Source: Prevotella sp. (GTDB lineage Bacteria > Bacteroidota > Bacteroidia > Bacteroidales > Bacteroidaceae). Taken from it: 64,000 nt of DNA. The notes below the pieces were generated by a model. The model saw nothing but the letters and a program-made list of their open reading frames with translations. It searched no databases and was not told the DNA's origin. The DNA is taken from contig JAEEVW010000001.1 of the NCBI GenBank assembly GCA_016291085.1, positions 1-64,000 of the forward strand, read 5' to 3'. How positions within the stretch are numbered: position 1 is the first letter of the stretch; each line of letters begins with the position of its first letter. Positions 30,037 through 42,000 of this stretch are shown here, piece by piece. A program made the translations under genes and the position numbers.

Positions 30037-33000
30037 GTGAGAATAAAGACGTCCATAATAAGCATAATGATGCTCCTTGCTGCAACAGCAGTTCAGGCGC
30101 AGATAATGATTGGTGGCAAAGTGTATGGTGGTGCCCGTCAGGCAAATGTTGGTAAATCGACATCTGTCAACATTGGTGCTGACCATCATGATGTGATTAT
30201 TAATGCCGTTTATGGAGGAAATGATATATCGGGAAAGATAGGAGAGGCTATTGCCGAGACAGATGCTATTCCCTCGTGTATTACTGAGGCAGGAGACAAT
30301 GGCATAACAGCTAAAACAGGAGATCAGGCTGGTAAGAATTTCAATAAATACAGTACCTTTGTTCGTACTAATCAGGAAGCAACAGGTAAACACCTCTTTA
30401 TTGGTAGGGTTTTTGGTGGCGGAAATGGCGACTATACCTACACAGAAAATGCAGATGATGATAAAAAATGGGATGTTGTCGTTGGTGGAAACACCATAGA
30501 AGGTGTAGACAAGCCTGAAGTAGGTAAAAGTTATCTGGAACTGTGTGGTGGTACCATCGCTCAGGCATACGGTGGCGGTAATAATGTGACAGTAAAAGAA
30601 AAAGTAGACATTTGCGTCGATAACTTAAGTACTGTCACCAAAAAGATACTTGCTGACCCAACTGACGAAAACAGCAATCTGCTTACCGATGACCTGATTA
30701 CCCTTATGGAGTTGAATAGTGTTCAGACCAATCTTCAGGGAGATTTCCTGTTAGGCCGCGTCTTTGGCGGTAACAACAAGGCTCCGATGAAACTTCAGCC
30801 CACATGGCATCTGAAGAATGGTTCTATTCGTGACCTTTATTCTGGTGGTAACGAAGGTAACATGACCTTTGCCCAGGGGCTGTTGTTGGAAATAAAGGCA
30901 GACTCACATATTAAAGTAGATAATGTTTATGGTGGCTGCCGTAAGGCTGATGTCAGACCACAGGATGAGCACAATCAGGACATTAAGGACCTTACCAAGA
31001 TACAATTGATGCTTGCAGATGGTGTGACTGTTAACCCCAATTATCACTTCCCAGCAGGCCTTTCTGCCCGTGTTTTGGTTCGTGGCGGCGATATCAACAA
31101 CGTCTATGGCGGCAACGACATCACAGGTAGGGTGACGGGTGGCAATGCGGTAGGTGTCTATACTACTATCAATGGTAATGTCTATGGTGGCGGCAATGGT
31201 TCCTATCCATATACGGACAACGACAAGTTGAAGCCAACGGATAAATTGAAGTATGGTGACTACTATTATAATCCTGCGGACATTTTAGACCCAGATAATA
31301 AGAAAAAAGACGAAAATGGAGATCCTCTCTTCCCTACTGATCTAGGAACAGGAAACAGGACTTGGACTCAAGAACAGTCCGTTCAGGCATTGAATGAATT
31401 CCGGCCTTATGCAGAACAAGTGTCTATCCGTGTAGCAGGACAGGAGAATAAACCTACCGTCATTCACGGCTCTGTTTATGTGGGTGGTAATAGTGCAACC
31501 TTGAAAAACGATGATCCTAACAATGCCAGACTGGAGTTGAAAATCGGATCCTATGCCATTATTGACAATGTGTATCTTGGCAATAATGGCGAAAACATGG
31601 TGTTGCACGAAACCGCTGATGACGTGCTTCAGATTATGGCCAGCACGGATAAGACCACCGATGGGTCAAAATACAATTCTATTGATTTGACTAAAGCGGG
31701 CTTATTCGAAAAATATATGGACGGATGTGCTATGACCCTTCAGCCCAAAATCAAGTTTGATGGTGATGACTCTACCGATGATCAGGATCAAAAGTATAAA
31801 ATTTACACATCTTCTATTGGTTCTTTCTTCTGTGGTGGTAACGTTGGTAGTCTGAAGAAAACCGGTAAGTTCAAAATGGATTTCAACCAAGAGGTTATCG
31901 TCTACGACAAACTGGTAGGAGGTTGTAATGCTGCTTTCGTCGAAGGTTCAGACTATAATGCTGCGTATAACGGTGGCGTCATTGGTGAACCGACCACAGC
32001 ACCAACAGGAAAGATTGGCGACAAGTTGGAGTTGAACTTTAATGGTGTGAAAATCCAACCGAAACGCTGGGCAGTCCAAAGAGATGCGAATTACGAAATT
32101 GTCAGGGACGCCAATGGAAATGTAACCTATTTGCCGGATGATAATGGTAATCCTTACTTAGAGTGGCACATCATTAGCGCAGAGACAGGCAAGGATGTTA
32201 ACCCTACAACTATAACACAGATAGAGGAGGGAACGGAGTTTACGTCTACCCCTGCTGACCTTGACCGCCGTTTGAAGGGAGGCAACATCTATGGTGGCTG
32301 CTACACGAGCGGTCATGTCAATGGCAATGTGATTATCAATGTAGAGAAATCTGTTGTCGATCGCAAGGGTGTATTCGCTATCTTTGATCAGATTAAAGAA
32401 GAGGATGGTGTTCTTTATGGTCACGACAGTTTCACGATTACCGGACGCCGTTCGGGTGTTATCCTCGACCAACAGGGTATGGACATACTTGGTGTGTCGT
32501 TGAACTTGTTTGGTGGCGGATATGGACCCGAATCTGAGATATGGGGTGGTACAACCATCAATTTAAAGAGTGGCTATGTCTTCCAGATTTTCGGTGGTGG
32601 CGAGCAGGGTGCTATTGGTAAGGGGACTTGGAATGATACGAAGAAAAAGTTTGAATACACGACATACGATGGCAATTATAGTACATGCGTCAATCTTAGA
32701 GGTGCAGACGCGGGTACTGAAAAAAGCCCAGCCAGCGACATAATGGCGGAATCGGAGTTTATCTATGGTGGCGGTTTCTTGGCTCCCATTCAGGGTAATA
32801 CTCGCATTAACTTAGGCAATGGACGCATCTTCAATTCCTTTGCCGGCTCGTGTAATGCTGATATTTTGGGTCATGCCGCGACCTATATCGGTCTTCAGAT
32901 GAACAACGACGGAAGCACTACGGATGGTTTCCCATGGGTTCGTGACCATGTCTATGGCGGCAACGATATGGGTGGTGAAATCCTGGGTGAAGGAAACTTC

Positions 33001-36000
33001 AGGGACAGAGTCAGCGCCGATATCCTGGACAAGGTTTATAATCCTACAAACACGACAGAGCCAGTACTTGATGAAAATGGTGACCCTGTTCTTGATACAA
33101 ATAATAACCCTGTTACCATTCCTAATCCAGGCGTTCTGAATGCCGCAGCTTATGTGGAATACATTCAAGGTCGTGTAGATTATATTTTTGGAGGCAGTTA
33201 TGGTAATATTAACTATAAAGACCCTTATTATAAGGACTTTACCAATACCGCCGACGGCACACCTAAGGAAGGTTTCAAGAAGCCACATGTTATCAGTTCT
33301 TTTATCAACTTCAAGCCAAATGGTAATGGAAATAACAGTGTGAACAGGGTGTATGGCGGTGCTCAAGGCTATACTCAGGATTCTCATCGCGACAAGATGC
33401 ATGACCGCAGTTATGTGCTTGTCGATATCGTGCACACTCCGACCAAGTATAAGGAGACAGCCTTTTTCGGAGCTGGTGACTTCAGTGGCGTGGGCATGGG
33501 CGTCGATAAAGCCGTCGCTAAAACGAATGCTAATGGTATCACGGCAGCAGCAATCATTGACCTGATGCGTGGTCAAATCAGCAATGCTTATGGTGCCAGC
33601 TTTAATGAGGGTATTACACGTCGTACCATTGTCAATGTACCAAGTGGTTCAGAAATAGTTGTGAACAATATCTTCGGTGGTGGCTATGGCCTGTCGAACA
33701 AGCTTCCTTGTGATGCTTATGAAGCCATTGTGAATTACGGTAGCGAAGATGCCATTGTGAAGGAAGGAATCTATGGAGGTAACAATAATGCCCGTCGCAC
33801 GCTCTATGGACAGGTAAACATCAGTTCTCCCGTCTATAATGGTGAAGCTGAGGCGGCTCCTCGCGTGGCAAATCACTTAGTAAGGGTTTTTGGTGGAGGA
33901 AAGGGTGAAAACACCTGGTCGCAGTATACTGAGGTGAATCTTAAAGACGGTGCATTAGTCAACCGCGTCTATGGCGGTGGTAACGCAGGAATGGTGCTCA
34001 ATGAGCAGTCGGTAAAAGCCTATAACAGCTATTCCTATCAGACAACTAATGAGAATAACGAGACAATCACCGTTACAGAGACCATTGACAAGTCGTTAGG
34101 TAAGGCGTTTGGTTCAGATCCTGTTTATGAGGATGATTATCTGGCAAATGACTTGGCAAAGGAGAATGCCTTGGGTAAGAAGTGTAACACGAACGTCAAT
34201 ATCTACAAAGGTGCTAAGGTGGCACGATATGCTTATGGTGCTGGTTATGGTGCCAAGGCTGCGGTTAGTGGCTCTACCTTTATCGGACTTTTGGGTGGCG
34301 AGGTAGTACAGGATATCTATGCTGCAGGTGAAAGCGGTCCTGTGGAAGATAAGTTCGCGTTAGCCTTGGACGAAGACAATACGAACGACTTCACAGCGAC
34401 CACCAATGCCTATATTGCAGGTGGAACATTACGTAAAGTCTTTGGTGGCGGATGGGAAGGTCATGTGGGTAAATCGTCATGGGATGTATCTGCGGACGGC
34501 AAGACGGCTTCAAATATGGTTAATATCCCAGGTGAATCCAATGTTGTTGTCGGTATCCGTAAAGACCAGACAAGCGAAAACCGTTTGGCTGCCATGAATA
34601 AGGTGATAGAACCTGGAAAAGCTGCTGTAACCACTGCAAATCTCGACTTTTACAATGGTATTCCTGCTGTCAAGTGGAATGCATATGCTGGTGGTGAGGG
34701 TGGCTCTGTGTTTGGTCATGCTAATCTTGTCATCAACAATGGCTATATTGGTTATGAGTATCATGCGAGTGGCACAGATAATAGTGAAACGGCCATTGAT
34801 GAACATTATGTTGAAAAAATTGAAGATGAGACGCAAGCAACCCCCAATAAGAATCTGGAAGAATATGGTAACGCTTTCGGAGCAGGTTACGACTATAACA
34901 GCAGTGTCGACTATGCCAAAGTGACTCTTTATGGAGGTTTCATCCGCAACAGTGTCTTTGGCGGAGGTGAGATTGCTACGGTTGGTCGTGGAGCTACCAA
35001 GGAAGGCGGCGAGGCTAATTCAGAGCGTGTGTTAAAAGGCATTTATATGGCAGGTGGCACACTTGTCGAGATGTTTAATGGCCATGTAATGCACGACGTG
35101 TTTGGTGGCGGTAAGGGTGTCAACAACTTGGGATACGGCTATAACAACAATGACAAGCGCTATACCGATGGTTACGTTTTCGGAAATACTGAGGTTCATA
35201 TTCATGGTGGTGAAATAGGCACTAAAGCCGGCATCTCAGAAGGTTATGGTAATGTGTTTGGCGGAGGTGACGTAGGTTATGTTTATAGTGCAGGTTTCTT
35301 TAGCGAAGGTACACAACAAAATGAAAATACGCATTCTCCCAATCATATTTATTACTATAGTGATGAAATTACCTATAAGTGTAAAGAGGCTGTGGGTACT
35401 TTTGCTGCAGGAGCAACGATTACAAAGGAACAGTATGCTGCTTTGTCAGATACGGACAAGGCAAAGATAGAGAAAGAATATCATTTGACGGAGGATTGCC
35501 GTGTAGTTGTTTCTCCGATGCTGCAGGTAAAAGAGGGTTACACCATCGACTATCCTGCAACTGGTGAAAACAAGAAAACCTACGAAGCTTATGATTATGT
35601 TCCCACAGAGTATCTGAACACGCTCCCTGCTAAGGAGGGTGGTAATTGGACTGGTGATTGGGTAAAGCTGATTGATAAGGATGCAGACGGCACTGAGCGA
35701 GGTGTGTTGATTCACAATGCCGTATTTGCTGGAGGTAATGTGAGTTCGAACGACGACAAGAACTATGCTAATGCCATAACGGTCTTCGGTAATAGTACTG
35801 CAACGCTCTTTGACGTCTATCATCGCGACTTCATTACCGTTGGAACTGAGCATACAGGTGGTCTTTACGGAGGTGGTAACTTGTCGGTAGTAGGTGGTTA
35901 TCGTGAGCTGAACATCACCAACTATGGTACGGACTACTATAGCATGAGTTCTCGTATCAGTTTGGATGATTATTGGACCAAGTTGTCAAATCGAGAACGA

Positions 36001-39000
36001 GCATATTTCCAATTAGAGTATTTGTGTGTGCAAATCAATTCAGGACATGAAGTAGGAGATCGAATTACTCAAGAGGAATACGATGACTTAGATTCTCAAT
36101 ATCAAGATGTGTCATATTGGCAGCAATATGGTTTCTGCTCTATTTATGCTGGTCGCCTGCTGAATACCATTCAGCGTGCCGACCTCTGTGGTGTCTATGG
36201 CTCTCGTCTGGTACTTCAGGGTGCTAAGGACCGTGTGGCAGAGAAAGGCGAGAAACTTGATTATACCATTAACCGTGTAGGTGAGGTGTCGCTGAATGTT
36301 CAGAAATCTATTATAGCAGCTGACCAAACAGATTCTGACAAAAAGGAGCACGGTAATTACTTTGGCATCTATAGTAATGTGAACTATTTGGGAAATTTGA
36401 CCAGCGATGTGAAATTCTATGACATGCGTCAGTATAGCGAAATGGTTGATGGAAATGAAGTCATAAAGACAGATACGAAGTCGTATTATGACTACAAGAT
36501 AGAACATCTGAAAAAGCCTGATCGCAATCGTGGCGTCAGCCGCAATCAGGTGGCATTGGCTTCTGGCGTACACTTGGAGTTGACCACTGAAAACAGTACG
36601 GAGACGGTGAAAGACTATGGATACATCACAGGTATCGTAGAACTCGCCCTGATTAATGTGAAGAAGGATATTGAAGGTGGTGGTTATGTCTATGCTAAGA
36701 ATGAACATGGCGAGCGTAGTGCTTATGATATGTCAATCCCCAATGTGATTCTTTTGGACTATAATAAGACATCAGAAGAACAAGGTCGTGTCGAAGCCCG
36801 AACCTATAAACGTTATACGTATGGTAATGTTCCGGCAGACTTCCTTGATCACGAAACATCTGGAAACTTTATCCACCGCTCTAAGCGAATCATCGACGAT
36901 TGCTACCCCAACAATGGTATTTATAAAGATGGATATGTGAAGTCGCCTGCTCACTATTGGTTCATCAAGGGTAGCGTCTATATCTACGATCAGATTGTAT
37001 CAGCCTATGTAGGTGCTGCCTCATCGTATGCCAAAGAGGTAAAGATACCATTGACCATTACAGCAGGTTCAAAAGGAAGACTGCAGTTGCTGAATGTGCA
37101 GCCAAACCGCTATGCTTATTATAAAAATACGGCGCAAACAGAAAAGATAGATGCTGAAGGCGTTAAAGTAAACAATCAGAGCGAGCTCTATCATCTCAAC
37201 GACGTTATCACTTGGTGGGATTGGCATCAGTTGCCTACCAACGAACAGAAATATTTTGTTGAAGAAACAATTTGTAATATCGACACCTGTAAGATTAACG
37301 GTGTGGATTACCCAAGAGGAACTTACGCCTTCTTGCCTACTGATACTGAAACAAAAACTCTTCTTCAAACTTATATTTCAGAGAATAAAGTTTTAGATAA
37401 AAAGGGTAAGGTTGTAGAGTCTTATGACGATATGTTCAACACTTCAAATACCATCAGCCACGGGAATGGCTTTGTGTTGACACTTGATATGAATACTCCT
37501 AAAGTCTGGGATGACTATTATACTCCGATTAGTGGTGATAGTCGAACGCAAAAAATTAAAAGAGAGCAGTATGTTTTGTTGAGTGATGAAGACAAGGAGA
37601 ATTACCGTGAGGGACCGACATTTAAAATGAAGGACTCCAGTTTATCTGGTTTGTATGGCCAGACCCATTATAATGTAGGAGATATTATTTCTGGTGCTTT
37701 AAAAACGGATTACGACAACACACTCAGTGGAAAAACCTATACTCCAACTACAACACAGGCTACGGTAGATCAGCGTGCTTATGTGGCTTTGAATGATTAT
37801 CAGTACACCTCATTAAGTGGAATTGCTGGTAGTGGTATCTCCGCAACGACTTATGGGGAATTGTCGGTTACAGAAAAGGCAAACTTTAAGATGGCAATGG
37901 TTTGTACCAATTCACTTCAGATTGGTAAGGACAGATACATCTTGTTGGGTGATTTGGTGTCTGCTGAAGAGGCCGATTTGAACCAAGTGGCTGCAGATCT
38001 TTTAGCATATAATGACGCCCAACCGAATAGGGATAAATTCAACACTCAAGCAAATGCGCTGAAATACCTGAAAGAACATCTGTCAGAGGCATGGTATTGT
38101 ACGGGTGAGGGAGATTATGGTGGACAGTATTTTGATGCAACTGAAAACTATAGTGCGTTGAAGTCATGGTGTACTGTTACGGGAAACCGCGACAAATTCG
38201 ATTTCAATTACGACGCTTTCGACGTGTTGCTTGATTCTCACTTCAGCGGTAACGAAGGAGAGAAATATCAGTATGATGGTAAAGATGCTGATGGTAATGA
38301 CTTCGATACGGAGGCTGAAGCTAAGACGAACCTTCCTGGTAATTGTGGATATTCTACGGTTGTTCCTGTGGAATATGATGCAGTATTCAATGGCACGACA
38401 CCGATAACGTATATGGTCGGTGGCAGCTCCAAAACGATTGAACCTACTGACGATCTTGATGGAAAAACGATTTCTCGCGAAGAGTATGAAAACTGTGTGC
38501 CGAATGATCAGATTCACTATACAGCATTCAAAGTTCCTAAGGAAGGCCTTAGTACGCTGTATGTTGTCAATACGACTTTCAATTATGCCGGTACGCCTTA
38601 TGCCAAGGGACAGGACATCTCTCTGAAAGATTATACTTATTTAGTAAATAATGGAAAAGATGGGAATGTGGATGTGGTGAATCTTGGTTCAGCATATTCT
38701 ACTGGTTCTTCAGAAGACCGTGTGTTCCATTATTGCTTTGAGACATATACTCCCAGTGCGACTGTGGAATTTGATGTGGAAAATGGAACTGCTTGTAAGA
38801 AAGGTTCGATTCTTACCCCTACAAACTTCGCAAAAGTACCCAATAGACAGAAGGACTTTGCTATTCAGGGTATGGAGCCCACTGAAACCACGACGCTCTA
38901 TGTGAGTCGTGAGTCTACCGTTAAGGATGTGGCAAAAGAAAAGGTGATTACAGTGGTCTATCAGTATACATTCTTCGAGGAAGACGAGGACAACACAGGC

Positions 39001-42000
39001 AGTTTTACCCAGACCAACGAACTTCATGTGTTAAACATCCATCTACAGTTGGAGAGTGGTGCTCCTGAGGTGGGTATGCTGAGTGCTCCTCCAGCCGTAC
39101 TGCCTGGTAATGGTGTCGGACTGAAAGCTCCGTCGGTAAGTCCTGGTCTTTACGAGGTGTTGACCAGCGGATGGGAATTATACACTGATATAAACGATGC
39201 AGAAAACCACCGCAATGGTAAGCCGTTTAAGAATGCAGAAACTCCGCTTTATTGGTATCAGAACAATAAGGTCTGGGTGCGTTTCTTCTCGAAGACTTAC
39301 CTTGGTAAGACCTACTCGAACTATGTGCCGTTGACGGTGGCAAACTATCATGATTTGGCGGATGTGATGGCCGATAAAGAGCATCATCTCTATGTGGACT
39401 ATGATCCTCAAAAACTCGATAGGGATTGTAAGATTTATATCAATGATTATAGTTCGTTGGCTGATGATGACCCGAAGAAGGGTAATAGCCTTGATAAACT
39501 TAAGGATCTCTTTAATTTGAGTTATGGAGAACCTCTGGATGGTCATACACCGATGAGCAGTTACATCCCTGGCCTTAAGAACCTCGACATCATTCTGCGT
39601 TCTGATCCAGATTATAGCGGGAAAACGTGGGATGCTTTGGGCACTACTACGGATACTGACCCACGTTGTTTCGGTGGCACACTACATGGTGATGGACATA
39701 CCATCAAGGGACTTAGCAACTCGTTGTTTGCAAATCTCTGTGGTAATGTGTATAACCTTGGAGTCACGGGTACATTTACTGGTGCAGGTCTTGCTGACAC
39801 AGGAGATGGCTATGTAGAGAACTGTTGGGTGAAAACCACTGGTGAAATCCCCGAGAATACAGCCGTCAAAGCTGTCTTTGGCAATCCATCTGATTCTGAA
39901 GGTACACAAGTGGTGAATTGCTACTATCATGAGGACAATAAGTATAGCGAAACCAGTCATGCTCGCGGCAATGCCCGTAAGATGACTGCCAGTGAGTTCT
40001 ATAATGGTACAGTGGCTTACAACCTGAATGGATTCTATCTGAATAAGCGCTACTATGACCATAAGGTGCCAACGGCTTCTGATGCAACAACGTATAAATA
40101 CTTTATTCCGAATGCTGACGGCACATTGCCAGAAGCAATGAGCTCAGGAAAATATCCGAATACTGAAGATGCGACGAAATATGATGCAGCGAATGGTTCT
40201 CTCAATTATGTGGAGGAACGCTATGCGGATGGTGACTTCATCTATGCCGATGGTGTGATACCTGAAACAGTCGACATCCGAATGAGAGCGGTCACTTCAG
40301 GTCTGACGACTACCGTAGTCTATGCTCCTATATGGCCCGACGACTATCTCTTCTTCGGACAGATGCTGACTTATGATTATAACTCGTCACGACCTCACGA
40401 GAGTCAGCCGTCGATCATCTATAAGAATACTGGACGTTTGGTGAAGACCGACCTGAGCAACCGTGTCTATCGTGCTCCGGCATACTTCCGCAGCAAAGAT
40501 ATGGGTGTGGCTCACTTCAACCCATGGGCTTATATTGTAGCCACTTCGAACAAAGATGCGGCAGCTTCTCTTGCAGATGTTAAGACTGTTTATCCAAATA
40601 TGACTGCCATCGACTTTGCTGGTCATAATGATGCTCTCGATGATAGTAATTATAAGGTTGGACTCAACGGAAAACTCTTCTTCCAACCCTTGCTCGACGA
40701 TGATGGCCTGCTGGATTTCGAAACCTTCGGTGAGACACCAAACCTGTTGGTCTATGCACCCAGTATTACGCAGAATTCGGCAACATATAATAAGCTGACA
40801 GTCAAGTTTAGCGAACCAGCTTATGCAGACTATTACTTGGACGATGATTATAAGCGTGTCAAGAAAGCTCCTGCCCAGAATATCGTTGGTCACCTCGTAC
40901 TGAGCAACCTGACAACGGATAGGGATCACCTGTTGGTGGACAAGAAGGACTTTAACTGTCCTATTTCGTACGTCATGGGTAATGGCTTCCGGATGTGGTA
41001 TCAGCGACAGCCCGACAGCTATGTCGACCTGACAAAGGGATGGGAGAGCATCAGTGTACCGTTTACCGCTGAATTGGTAAGCACAGACCAGAAGGGCGAG
41101 ATAACGCACTTCTACAGTGGCAGTAACACGGCAGATGGCAGTAGTGCGAAGATAGGCCATGAATACTGGCTGCGTGAGTGTACGGGCTTTGAGTCAACGG
41201 GCTCTGCAACGGATATGGCTATAGCCAACTTCACTTATCCCGATGCTACAGGAACCGCAACTGAGGACAAGATGGATAAGAACGTTACTAACACTTTCTT
41301 GTGGGACTACTATTATCAGGGTAACCACAGCCATCAGGACGAAAATAATGACGATTATCAGGATAAGGACAAATCTGTTAGATATTATAGTGACAGCCGT
41401 AGCTATAACGACTATCCGATGCTGACTCATGGCAAACCTTATTTGATAGGATTCCCTGGTACAACGTACTATGAGTTTGATCTAAGTGGTAATTGGATAG
41501 CCGATAACACGAATACGACGTATCCGAATGTTCCTCCTGTCCAGCTTGAAAAGCAGACCATTACGTTCGCTTCGAAAGAGTCTGAATATAATCCGTCAAA
41601 TCCTTCGGTAACAACCAATGCTGTAGTGATTGATGTGAGCGATACGGAACTGGAAGGTGATGGTACTACTTCGAATCCGGGCAGTGCTGCGGGTCCATAC
41701 AATGGCTATTATTTTAAGCCCAACTATCTGAATATAGAGATTCCTACGAAGGATGATACTAACGTTTACTACGTGATGAACGATGCAGGCAACGAGTATA
41801 CAAAGGTTGAAAACGGTACGCAGTCCGTCTCTGCATTCCGTACCTATTTCTCTTCAGGTAAAGCAATCACTCGTGGTATTGTCTTCAGTAACAACGGTTC
41901 GAAGCTTGGTGGCGGTGAGGACCAGGAGCAGCGTGACCATGTGTCGGAGAGCATGGAATTCTCAGTAAAGAAACACGCCATTGTGGTGACGTCGCACATG

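Noticed and set aside
30100..36000. YGGG motifs considered as RTX calcium-binding nonapeptides
   Set aside because: They lack the regular GGxGxDxUx nine-residue spacing and the aspartates; spacing here is irregular and about 20-60 residues.
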